Assembly (NCBI GenBank): GCA_037176725.1
Contig: JAZBRS010000049.1
Span: 32,232,001-32,296,000 of the forward strand
Direction of reading: 5' to 3'
DNA from: Posidonia oceanica
Lineage: Eukaryota > Streptophyta > Magnoliopsida > Alismatales > Posidoniaceae
DNA length: 64,000 nt
Positions 35,007-46,200 of the stretch are shown one piece after another. The notes under the pieces were generated by a model, which ran no database searches, was not told where the DNA came from, and saw only the letters and a list, made by a program, of their open reading frames with translations. Both the position numbers and the translations under genes were made by a program. The first letter of the stretch is position 1. Each line of letters opens with the position of its first letter.

Positions 35007-36251
35007 TAATATGAATTTTAATTAACCGCAAGTGCACAGTGTACTATATAGTACGTATGCAAATATGGGTCGATCCTGCAGAAAATAGAGTTCAAAAAAT
35101 AAAAATTAACTATCAATTATTGAAAAGAGTTTAAGAAAGATGATGCTTAAAAACTAAAACTAGAATATCAAGATGCAATCAAATTAATTAAAACCTAGAG
35201 TTTCGAATCCATTTATGTGACATTGAGAATGTATAATTAAATTTACTCTATCTCTTGTTTTAGATCTCAATATTCGATTGAATGATTTTTACCTTAACAA
35301 GCATATACTATATGCAATGCATCATAGAATATCAAGTACGGGATAAAAATACATAGAGTCAAATAAATCAAATGATATATGATAGATCTGAGATTATATA
35401 CACAACCTCCAAGTTATTCTTCCCTAAGCATAGACCAAAAAGATCAATTCAATATTAGCCTATCAAAGTTTATCAAATGATGAACGATCTATGTAATATA
35501 CATCTAATCTACATAATCATAACAACAGAGCACAAGAGATAGAACAAAACTTAATCATAACATCTCAATTCACATAAACTTCATCTCAACCCTAGAACTA
35601 AAAACTTAGTCAAGCATAAGAATAGAAAACATCAAAATAAAAGATGAAGAAGGAAAAGTACAAGACATATTAAGAAGAAAAATAAACTTGGATTAATAAC
35701 AACTAAGATTACAAAAGAGGAACTTAAAGATCTCTAAAACAAAGGAAGAAGAGAGTCTAAGCCTAGAAGATGATAGATGATAGATCTACACAAGGGGTCC
35801 CTTTTATAGACTTACAAAGACTTCATTATCTCAAAAACAAATCCGGGTAAAAAAATCTAAAACTAAATTTCAAATACAAGATATTTCCAAGTGATCAGCA
35901 TCATCTTATCTGGGCGCCTGGGAGGTGCCGGATGCGCATCTAGGCGCCTAAGAGGCGTCCACGTGGCCCTGAATCAGCTCTGGCTTGGTCAATCTGATAA
36001 CTTATCTTCCTTATAGTATTTACACACGTGGAAAAAATATATTTGATCTCTTGACAAATCTAGAAAATTCTTTTATCTTCGGATTTGCATTCCTTTTTAT
36101 CTTTTATTCTTTTCTCTTCCTTCTTTTTCTCAATTCTTTTCAGGTCCTCAGGTTCCTGCAAAATTTACACAAAACACCTCGAGTAGCATTATTTATATAC
36201 ACTAAACAATAAATATGGGGAATCAAATATGTATGAATTATGAGTTAATCA
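35007..36251 (-). repeat. 5' LTR of the Athila element
   Basis: A 1,245-bp copy. On the + strand it begins TAATATGAATTTT, with the terminal TG decayed to TA, and ends TTAATCA. The minus-strand TATA is at 35802-35808, and the dyad cluster at 35911-35960 lies about 100-155 bp upstream of it. Many G-to-A and C-to-T changes relative to the other LTR suggest methylation-driven decay. Confidence 0.92.
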
Positions 36252-36256
36252 TGAAT

Positions 36257-38342
36257 CGTAGCCCAGCAAGCGCCATTGACAATAAAACTACCTTCGAGGT
36301 ATGCTCTGGAAAACCTGCTACTTATTCTAATCTTAGAATATTCAGATGTCCTATTTATTACCACGTTAGTGAGGGTAAGCTAGAGCCAAGGGCAAATAAG
36401 TGTTTGTTTATGGGTTATGATGCTGGAGTAAAAGGATACAAAATTTGGTCTCCTTCTGAATGTAAAGTTATTCTTAGTAGAAGTGTAACTTTTAATGAAA
36501 ATTTTATGCTTCACCCGAATGTGGAGTCATCTGTTTTAGGAAGCAGTGACAGTGCCATCAAACAGGTGGAGTTTGAAATAACTCTTAATCAGAAAGATGA
36601 TGAAGATTCACTACAGAGTCACGAGCTACAGACCGGTACAGAATCTGAAGAACATCAACAAGAAGAACAGTCGTACAGTATCGCAATTGATCAACGTCGG
36701 AGACTGATCAATGCACTAAAGAAATATGGCTTTGAGAGCATGATAACTTGTGCTTTTCAAGCAGCAGAAAGGTGGAGTCTGAGGAGCCCTCTACCTATCA
36801 GGAAGCTATCATAAGTACAAAATTCGTCCAGTGGATGGCTGCCAAGAGTGAAGAAATGGAATCTTTTCACAAGAATCAAACATGAGAATTAGTCTAAGTA
36901 CCAAAGGAGAGAAGAATTGTTGGCTGCAAGTGAGTCTTCAAGAAGAAGGTTGGAATCCAAAGGGTTGAAGGGATAAGATACAAGGCACGGCTAGTTGCAA
37001 AAGGTTACAGTTAGAAAAAAGGAGTTGACTACAACGAGATTTTCTCATTAGTTGTTAGACACACTTCTATTCGAGTATTACTAGCATTAGTAGCACACCA
37101 AAATTTGGAGCTGAAGTAGTTGGAAGTGAAGACAGCTTTTCTACATGGAGAGCTAGAAGAAGATATCTTGATGAGTCAACCTAAGGGGTTCGCTGTTCTT
37201 GGAAAGGAAGATCATGTATGCAAACTAAAGAAATCTCTGTATGGACTCAAGCAATCTCCAAGGCAGTGGTACAAGAGATTTTACAGTCTCATGATTGGGA
37301 AGGCTTCAACAGAAGTCTGTATGATTGTTGTATGCATCACAATAGGTTGAATGACGGTTCATACATCTATTTGTTTCTCTATGTAGATGATATGCTCATC
37401 GCCGCACGAGACAAAGTAGAGATTCAGAAGCTGAAGAAACTCCTCAGCTCAGAATTTGACATAAAAGACCTCGATGCAACAAAGAAAATTCTGGGAATGT
37501 AGATCTACAGGGACAGAAATCAGGAGAAGCTTTTCTTGTCACAGAAGAGGTACATTCAGAAAGTCTTATCAAAATGCAGTATGACTACTGTGAAACCTTT
37601 GAATACTCCATCTGCTACAAACATACGTCTTTCTACAGTATTTGCACATCAGTTAGAAGCCAAAGAGAAGTACATGTCTCGTGTTTCCTATGCTAGCGTA
37701 GTTGGGAGTCTGATGTATGTGACGGTGTGCATTAGGCCTGATATTGTACACACTGTTAGTGTTGTCAGCAGGTTTATAAGTAAGCCTAGAAAAGAACATT
37801 GGCAAGCTGTAAAGCACATATTCCGGTATCTGAAAGGAACATCTGATATAGGTCTCATCTATGGAGGTAATGCAGATTGCTCGATTGTAGGTTATTCTGA
37901 TTCAGATTACACTGCATATGTAGACGGTAGAAGATCAATGACTGGTTATGTCTTTCCAGTGGATAGTTCCTTAGTGAGTTGGAAAGCAACTCTACAACCA
38001 TCGGTTACCTTGTCTACAACAGAGGCAGAGTATATGACGTTGACGAAAGCTGCAAAGGAAGGCATCTGGCTTAAAGGACTAGTTGGAGATCTTAGACTAC
38101 AATAATATTAGGCTATAGTGTATTGTGACAGTCTGAGTGCTATATGCTTAGCCAAAGATCAAGTTCATAATGACAGAACTAAGTACATTAATGTGAGATA
38201 TCACTTCATCCGTACAGAGAAGAGAATCAAGGTGGAGAAAATTGGCACAAAAGACAATCCGATTGATATGTTCACCAAACCGATTCTTGAGAGCAAGTTT
38301 TTGCATTGTTTGAAATTGCTCAATGTTGACAGTTGGCAGTAA
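36257..38342 (+). pseudogene. Tork copia integrase end, reverse transcriptase and RNase H
   Basis: Continues the integrase frame broken at 10180, with RSPASAIDNKTTFEV directly after the target duplication. It then runs through an acidic linker (about 36540-36820). RT follows with [31 protein letters not shown] and the catalytic YVDDM near 37380-37394. RNase H is at about 37840-38330 (YSDSDYTAYVDGRRSMTGYV, STTEAEYM, CDSLSAICLAKD). Several stops and frame changes (near 36880, 37015, 37120, 37350, 37500 and 38103) make it a pseudogene. Confidence 0.88.
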
Positions 38343-38406
38343 CCCCAAGGTAGGGCTGGCGGTGGCAGAGATCTATTCTGAGAGGATTCATTTCAATGTG
38401 GAGAAT

Positions 38407-38958
38407 TGTTAAAATATGCCTTGAATCCAAAGTTATTGGACAGCAGAATATATATTGAGCGGACGTCCGCCGCTTTGTCAGAACAAGGGAGCACAACACA
38501 GTGGCTGAGCGAACATCCGACCCAGACGTCTGCTACCCTTCTGGAGCACATAGTGGCTAAGCAGATGTCTGGTCCGATCGTCCGCTACTCTTCTAGGTTG
38601 AAGACAGATTTTTGGCGGCATCTGCCTCGTCCCTGTTGATTGGATGTGGGATTTTGAACCCGTAACGGACGTCCGCACGGACGTCTGTTACAGCGATTAT
38701 TTAAGTCTTTTAACCCATTTTAGGGTTAGTATAAGCTCATTATTCCGGTGTAAACATCGAGGGAGACGTGACTGACTGTTCCTCTAGTTTCTCCCCTCAT
38801 CTTTGTAACATCTTGAAATATAGTGAAATTTTACTCTCGCTGTCGCTTGTAGACATAGTCCTTTATGATGAACCACGTAAATCCTTCCCTCTTTCTCCGT
38901 GTATAATTGTTTATTTCTCCTTCTCTGGATCTGTGTTTGCCTTAGTTTTTCCACAACA
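38407..38958 (+). repeat. 3' LTR of the Tork copia
   Basis: Pairs with 7728-8277 but with many substitutions. The GGACGTCC dyads at about 38457-38690 are better preserved here than in the 5' copy. TATTTAA is at 38698-38704. Followed by TSD GAGTG at 38959-38963. Confidence 0.9.
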
Positions 38959-38963
38959 GAGTG

Positions 38964-40883
38964 ATATATTATTTAAGAGCTTGGAGCGTTTCCGGAACAA
39001 CATTATGGTCTGACGTGTTTCCTTATTTTATCAACGAGCTTGCAGGGAATGTCAGCAACATGGTAACTCTTCTTGAGAAATCAGTTAACATTTACTCTAT
39101 TGGTTCTATGAACTTCACATGCTATGATCGTATCCATTCTAGAAATTATAATTAGCAGAATTATGTACAAATGGAGCCAAATTATAGGAGCCTTTCCTGT
39201 CCCATTAACATATCAAATTGAGGTACCCTGTTAACCAAATTCCCACTTTCACCACGACATCGATTGTACAAATGATTGGTTGCAAATATTCTAGTAACAA
39301 ATATGTACTTTTTTGTTTACAGAATAAGCTTCCTCCATGATTTCTTCTTAGGTCCAAAACATGCTCTTTTATCCAACAAATTCCAATGGTGTGTAACAAA
39401 ATTTTTACCTTTTCTCTTTCTTAGGTAAACATCTTCTTGGTAGAGATGGGTGAGTCAAGAAGTTTCTACCATTGTCCCAAACATGAAAGCCTCACATGGA
39501 AGTATGACCAACTCTATTCTAAATCGGATAGTGCAGCAGAAGGATGCAAACATGTGCAATAAATGAGTAGGGACGAGGTATTAGAAGGTTGAAAACCTGC
39601 ATGTATAAAGATAGCTTACATATATATGTAAGATTTTATGCATGATGGATTCGTTCTTTTTGTTATTTCCATTCTTTCCTCTTAAGCCCACTTCCTATAT
39701 ATGGCAGTATGCTTCACATGATCAATTGGATGGCAGAGAAGAATCAGGGTATGTATAGGGAGGATGACTTTAACAAAGGAGATGGGTGAGAAGTGGATCC
39801 TGCAACCGCAGCGCTACTACATACTAGTGGTCCAATCTCTTAAATTCAATCCGAGTTAATGAGTGACAAAGAAAGGGAGTAGTGGTCCAGACCAGACAAG
39901 TGCAGTTGAAGGTTAATTTCTGCCAAAGTAAAAGGACCAAAAGAGAGAGATAATCAAGAAAGAAAAGAGTTGTCAATAACTAAACCTAGGGCTTCCATAA
40001 CGGGATTTTAGTGGCCAACGTAGGAGAAAGATGGTTGTAGATCAGGTCAATGGTGCTTGGTTTATGACCTTTGATCAATTTCCAAAAGCAAACAAGAAGC
40101 CTACTATGATTTAGGATATCAACAGCTTAAAAGTAAGTGGTAAAAAGGAGACGAGAAGTTTAGAATTATCAGCTGAAAGTGCTGCTTTCACATATCCCCT
40201 GTGGTTGGTGACCAGAAATGAAATGACATGCACTGATGCAAATGCTTTTTCTTACATTAACAGAAAAAGATCTAATTGTAGCGGGTGGCCCAATTGAGAA
40301 ACACAACAAGCATAGAAAAATTCCAAGCATATGGACTCCACATCATGTTGGAATGAAGAAAAGATCGACTTATTTTTGCAAGCATCTGGTTGTCCTCATC
40401 TGACAAAGATGGATGAGAGAAATGCTTTTGTTTTGACATCGAGGTCCACCCAAATTTGTTGATGTAAATGAGATAACGACCCTAAGTGCTAAGATCTTGT
40501 AGATGGGTCCCTTAACGAAGAAATTTGTGCAGATAAATCAGTCGCATGAAACGCATGATCAGCTCATTACAAACAAAATTATAAAAAAAAATCAACAATA
40601 ATATTATGATACACTGTGTATCTATTGGTGATGCATCCTTTTTATCTTAATTATTAAGCTTCTTTTCCCTTTCTCTCAATGATGAAAATTGAAATGTCTT
40701 CCCATAATTAAACCTAGAACGTAACAAGTTGCCAACAAAAAATTATTGCAACCCTAATTTTATTAGTAAAACAGCCGATATCTTTTTCATAGCTTAGCCA
40801 ACGAAAGTTCAGCTGATATCTTTTTCATAGCTTAGCCAATGAAAGTTCAGCTATTTTCTCTTCCACAGTGCATCGCTGCATAC

Positions 40884-40887
<4 letters not shown>
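38964..40887 (+). other. Distal upstream region of the MADS gene
   Basis: About 1.9 kb of non-coding AT-rich DNA with no recognised TE or ORF. A 27-bp direct repeat containing AGCTGATATCTTTTTCATAG occurs near 40780-40850 (two near-copies about 35 bp apart). The nearest TE edge is 4.3 kb from the MADS start codon. Confidence 0.5.

Positions 40888-40928
<41 letters not shown>
40888..40928 (+). promoter_or_regulatory. (GA)n tract, 41 bp, candidate BPC/GAGA-factor site
   Basis: About 20 uninterrupted GA dinucleotides, 2.3 kb upstream of the MADS ATG. In Arabidopsis, BASIC PENTACYSTEINE proteins bind GA-rich sites in the SEEDSTICK regulatory region, and grape AGL11 has GA microsatellites upstream. 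The parallel is inference from those cases. Confidence 0.6.
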
Positions 40929-40935
<7 letters not shown>

Positions 40936-41149
40936 AATCCCAAACCCAAGCATGGAAATGGGAAGAGAAAGCGACATTGGTTGGCTGAGCTAGGGTTTCC
41001 CAAAAGGGTTGCATGGGGAGTAATGGTTCACGTGCCGGTCACTCTCATTGTCATTCCCACAACAAAACGCAACATATGAATCAATCTATATTCCTTCTCC
41101 ATCTGCCACTGACAAATTACGTAAGTAAAATACATAAAAAAAAGCGCCG

Positions 41150-41157
41150 TATATAAA
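41150..41157 (+). promoter_or_regulatory. Candidate TATA box of the MADS gene
   Basis: TATATAAA, 2.08 kb upstream of the ATG. It would put transcription start near 41180 and fit a leader with a large intron ending at 43194. Another possibility is TATAAAT near 41578. Low confidence without transcripts. Confidence 0.3.
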
Positions 41158-41526
41158 GTCTAATCTTTATTGCTTTACTTTGTCAGTATACTGCAGTATA
41201 AAAAAAAAACATCACCTTCCTACCAAAAATCCAGCAGTATACAATACGTAACTCCCACCACTTCCAGTCTGATGAAACCCTAAACAAGACAGTAATTGAC
41301 ATACTTGATTAGGAAAACTGATTAACCTAATCTGAAAAAAAGCAACATGTACACCCCACATGCAATGTACAAGGAGAGCCAACATGGCCATGCTTGGTAG
41401 ATTCCATAATCTGCATTTGTCCATCACCTATGCCTTGGATTTCAACTCTCCTTCAAGGTTTTCTGGACTACAGCATTTCTCAAAAGACTAGCAACTGGTA
41501 CAAGTTGCCATCATCATCATATCTAT

Positions 41527-41557
41527 CTCTCTGTCTCCCTCTCTCTCTCTCTCTCTC
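41527..41557 (+). repeat. CT microsatellite, probably in the 5' leader
   Basis: CTCTGTCTCCCT followed by about nine CT units. It is the opposite-strand equivalent of a GAGA site and the second such tract within 700 bp upstream of or in the leader. Confidence 0.6.
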
Positions 41558-42514
41558 ATTGTAATGTGGAGTGGGTGTATAAATGTAGAAAGGCCAGTTC
41601 GTGGGAATCTGGGGAAATGTGGTTGGTTCTCCGAAAGCTGAGCTGAGAAACTGAGAGCTGTTTTGGAAAAACAAGCCCTTCCTTCCATAGAGTTGTCGAA
41701 TTGGTAAGTGAGATGATGATCTAGAAATCATCTGGTTGCTTTCTTTCTCTTCTTTGCTATTCTTTCTGCTTCTCTTGCTTTCTAGTCATGGGAGAGTGTT
41801 ATCTCTACATAGCAAGGATTCTTCATAGATAAATCATGCACCCGTTTCTATATTTATTTGGATGTGTTAGTGTTGTTGCTAGATTTCTGCGTTTGTTTTA
41901 GCTAAAAAAAGGAGCCTGTTATTCGAGGCGCGGTTGCTGCTGTCGGGATCTTGAAGGAGCAAGTAAAAAGTATTTGGACTAAAAACGGAGGTTAATTTAT
42001 TGAAGTGCACTTAAATTTTAGAATGCATGATGGGTTTTTTTCCTCTTCTTTTTATTCTTTGAGCAGCAGAAAAATAGTGCTTTGATCAGATATAGAACCC
42101 TTTATTCCTCTCCTGTTTGAAGTTTCATGAACCTAGGTTTTTCTTACTTCTTGTTCTCGTGTTTTACATGAGATGCATATTGGGTTTTAAAATTTGCACT
42201 TTTTCCCTCTTTCCAACCTTTGTGAATTGTTATTATACTTTTTCATGTTTTTTTATAAGATCATTTCTCCGCAACAAACCAAGTTCCTGATCACTTTGAA
42301 GAAGAAGAAGAAGACCATTTCTTAAGTCCTTTTCTTCTATGAAGAGAGAAACATAGCCACAAATTTTGCACCCTAGTGCAAGCACATATTATTTTTCTGT
42401 GTTTCTTCAGAATTCTGTTGTTCTAGTTCAGTCTGAGTTCTTAGATTCAGTTACAGATAGTTCAGCCAGTGCAATAATATAGAGGCTAACAATTTTTTTA
42501 AAATAAACAATATT

Positions 42515-42665
42515 ACAAGAGGAAGAAGGAGACGGTGAAGAATAACAAGAGCTAGAAGAAGGAGGCTATGATGATGATAATGCGGAGGAGAAGAAGAATT
42601 AGGAGGAGGAGAGATTATGGTGACGAAGAAGAAGAGATTACGGTGAAGAAGAAGAAGAAGCTATT
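42515..42665 (+). repeat. Purine-rich GAA/GAG tract in the presumed leader intron
   Basis: A 150-bp block, almost all purine on the + strand, with GAAGAAGAAG runs. It may be a GAGA/BPC-type or simple-sequence expansion. Confidence 0.5.
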
Positions 42666-43194
42666 TCACCCAATTGTTTAGCATAATAACCTCGTGAAAT
42701 CCCATTTCCTTGCTGACAATACACTTGTGTCTCTAATTAATCTCAGCAAAAGCAAGCTGATCAGCTTGTATATTTTGAGTCAGCTAGCTTTTCAGCTCCT
42801 TCCTGTTGGTGTACCCCCAGTTGAGATACACACACAGTGCCATCTATCAGCTGGCCCCATGCAGTGGACAATAGTACTAGAGGCTCCTGTACCTGAACTG
42901 TAGGGCACAAAGCAGCAAAAAGTTGGTAGCGCCATGCCATAAAGAATTGATCATAGAGATTGACTAATATCTACCCACACCCAATAACTACTTTGGCCAT
43001 TCTAGGATGATGGCTTCTCGTTTTCAAGGTTTACATCTTATTCCTTTCAGTGAGCTCACCTGACCTTTAGGCTTCACACTCCATACTGATTTTTCTGATC
43101 ATATGTAGTCCTGCCGAGCTTATTCTGATTCTTCTTTTCCTTTTGCCATCTTTAATGTACTAAAACCCCTAATATTTCTACTTCTCTTTTGTCA

Positions 43195-43236
43195 GCTTTG
43201 GAGGAGGAGGATAGAGAGAAATTGCTTGAGAGAAAG
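43195..43236 (+). other. 5' UTR portion of the first coding exon, after a leader-intron acceptor
   Basis: A pyrimidine tract ending in TTTTGTCAG at 43186-43194 is a good 3' splice site, 42 bp before the ATG. AG-clade genes commonly have an intron in the 5' leader just before the MADS exon. The upstream donor is not identified. Confidence 0.55.
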
Positions 43237-46200
43237 ATGGGGAGAGGAAAGATTGAGATCAAGAGGATTGAGAACACAACCAACCGCCAGGTGACCTTCT
43301 GCAAGAGGAGGAATGGGCTCCTGAAGAAGGCTTATGAGCTCTCAGTCCTTTGCGATGCCGAGATCGCTCTTATCGTCTTCTCTAGCCGTGGTCGTCTCTA
43401 TGAGTACTCAAATAACAGGTATACATGCATATATGTTTCTTCTTACACACAGGGTGGGGGGGGGGGCTCTCCTCTTTTATTTATAACAAAATTCTTGGGT
43501 TACGGATGATATCATATTCTTCCCTACTTAGTTCTAGCTCTTGTTTGTTTCTCCTTCTCCTGAGAAAGGTGTAGATGAGTTTTCAAATAAATAAAAAAGG
43601 ATGTAGATGACCTTGCTGGGTCCAAGAATGTAATAATTAACGACAAAATTTTATTTTTACATTTAGTTCTAAGAGTAAACGGTTAGTCAGGAAAAATTCT
43701 CATTTGCTTTTCCATATATTTTTCCTCTAAAAGTAGTAGATCTGATGAATTTCAGAAAGTTATTTCACAAAAACCCTAATTAATTACTTACAACTACACC
43801 TCCAATTTCAGAAGAATCTTTGTATGATAAAGACAAAGTGAAGACCGTTTCACAGTTGTACTTTCCTACATAGAAGCTTGAGAGAGGATTTTTTTTTTCT
43901 CATCTATCTAGTATGTGGTTTATTTTTATATTAATTTGCTTTAGAGACCTTATTTATATTTCAACTGCTACTGGTATCAGTTTGATGATTATGCTTTAGT
44001 TACTCTGTGAGTTTTATTGCAAGAGCATATGCTCAATTCTTTTGCAAGTTCTTCTTTTTTTCAGCAAGTCGTAGTATAAATTTTGATGTTCTTTATTTAA
44101 GAATGTCCACTCTATTGTTGTTTTGTTCTTTATGAGATTTTTTCCTTTCTTGTTTGTTATTAAGAAATCTGTACAAACGTTATATATATCATGCTTTCGT
44201 TTTCTTTCAAAATTTTCATTCTGTGAAATTCAATGGAAATTTTGGTTCAGAAATGAGAATAGCAGAAACAAGAGAACAGATGGTATAAGGAATAACGAAT
44301 CTCTAAAGTTATTTTCCATTTAGATTAACTTCCAACCTTTTGGAAGCTATGAGAATGGTCCCTAGTCCTTAAATGTGAGCATTTCCTAGCTAAGCATTCA
44401 ATAAATTTCCTTTTGGGTAGCTCAGATAATGATGAGATCTGCAACTTTCACAAAATGTTGTTCATATAAATCTACCTTTAAAAAAAAAACTTTACCAACT
44501 CTGTGTCCGTGGAAGCCATTAATATTATTGTATACTAGTTCTTATAGTCCTTATGCTTCCTTCCTCTTTGCCATTTCTTCTCTAGTCTTTACAAACCTGT
44601 ACATTTTTAATAAGCACACTCTCTTTTGGCACTACTTAAGTTAGGTCTGAATCCTTTCATTTTCCTAGTTGCCATAAACCTCTGAATCCTTCTTTTGAAT
44701 ATGATCCCCATGCACAAACGCTTCTTCTCTTCTCCAATGTTCTAGTGAGAATTTGTGTTTACGGGTACATATCCTCTTCCTTCATCTATGGATACTAGAT
44801 GCTTTGAGTCTTCAAGACTGTTGTTGGGGTTCACAGGTTTCTTTTTAAAGCACCTACAACTTGCACTAGGCGTCCATTTTACAGTTTCCATTTCCATGCA
44901 CACCTTTGCCACCCCTCAAAACCCTACAAAACTTGTCCTATCCAAAGATTACGCTTTTTTGTCTTCTCCATTCTAAGCACAAACAAGGAAACTGTAGTCC
45001 TCTGATGGGTTTTCTCTTCCAATGCTAAGGACCCATGTGCTTATTTCTCACTCAAAAGAACTTCCTCCCTGGTTTATGGACTAGTCTTTGCATGTCGTTG
45101 TTTGCCATTGCTAGGGCTTACCGTTTCTAATGGGAAGTCCATAGAGACGGTGACTGGGGTGTTGACGTTCCATATTGTCTACATCTCAATGCCACTGTTC
45201 ACTTCAGTTCTTCTCACTGGTTGTCAGAATTCTATTCCCAAACAAACATGATCTTTTTGATAAGGGATCAGATCAAATCAAATCAAATGACTTTTTTTTT
45301 TGAAATACAATTCAATACAAAAGCCTTTTTGTTGCTTGACTGCTGCTGAGTGCCAACAACTTCTTCCACTACTTGATTTTATACAGAAATATATCTATTT
45401 TATAATATCTCAATGCAGAGATTAATTTTCATATACCATAACAGCTAATCTCTTCTCTTGATATAAGCCAACTAACTAACCATGGTTTGATTTGTGAGAT
45501 GTAAGGACGTGAAAGATAAAACACAAGGCAAGGGAAAGGAATTGATCACGTGGTGTAAGATATGTTTGATGAGTAAATAGGAAATTGTTGATTAGTGATA
45601 TGGTGTATATTGTGAAGATGGCTTCGCAAATTGAAGTTCTAGTACTATTAGGGAAGATTGTGATATTTGTGAAATTTAATAGAGAAAGATATTTACAAAG
45701 ATGGATTTGTTATTCTTTAAGAAAAAGGGTTTTCAAATAACTTAAACGAATAAGTGTAGGTTACTGTAGTTACATCTCTAATATATACAATGTTAAATCT
45801 GAAATGTTTGAATAAATAACATGGACCAATATAGGAATAAATGTGGATGCTTGATGCTACATATACTGACAATGCTCGTTTTTTAAATATTACCATCAGG
45901 ATCAGAACAATGTTGATGTTCCATGATGTACTATTATAAGACGTAAATAAAGTTGAGATTTTGAGTCCTTAAAAAAAAGGCATATACTTATATATGTTAT
46001 GATTGGTATCCATAATTCTAGGTGGAAGACAATAAATATCCTAGAATTGACACCAGAATGAAAAACCAACCCAAATATCATGTTATATATCACATTTATA
46101 AATCTAAAAAGAAAATAGATACGAGAATGAATGAACAGCAGCTCGAAAGCATTCAAAATACAAGTTTAATGAGATTTATATAATTGACCAATTGATTTAT

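Larger units (their letters stand above)
10181..36251 (-). mobile_element. Athila-type Ty3/gypsy retrotransposon, complete, itself interrupted
   Basis: On the - strand. The 5' LTR is 35007-36251. The 3' LTR is split into 10181-11099 and 25397-25746 by the Tat-like element. The target duplication is TGAAT at 10176-10180 and 36252-36256, inside the Tork integrase gene. Without the inner insertion it is about 11.8 kb, typical of Athila. A gag, protease, RT, RNase H, integrase order is seen, followed by an extra 3' ORF. Primer-binding site (34982-35004, minus) and polypurine tract (25747-25768, minus) are of the same type as in the element at 212-6753. The two LTRs differ by one 24-bp indel and several percent of substitutions, mostly transitions. 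Confidence 0.92.
7728..38958 (+). mobile_element. Tork-type Ty1/copia retrotransposon (outer element of a three-level nest)
   Basis: LTRs lie at 7728-8277 and 38407-38958, with the 5-bp target duplication GAGTG at 7723-7727 and 38959-38963. Removing the gypsy insertion (10181-36251 plus its 5-bp TSD) leaves about 5.15 kb, the normal size for this lineage. The order gag, protease, integrase, RT, RNase H is copia. Gag and Pol resemble the Tnt1-94/Tork group. The coding region has many in-frame stops, and the LTRs differ much more than those of the nested elements, so this is the oldest layer of the stack. Confidence 0.92.

Noticed and set aside
42694..42903. 69-aa ORF upstream of the MADS gene
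   Set aside because: In the presumed leader intron, no homology recognised, length expected by chance.
43189..43236. N-terminal extension of the MADS protein ([15 protein letters not shown])
   Set aside because: The frame is open but begins at TTG. A splice acceptor sits at 43193-43194, and the canonical ATG follows at 43237, so this is 5' UTR.
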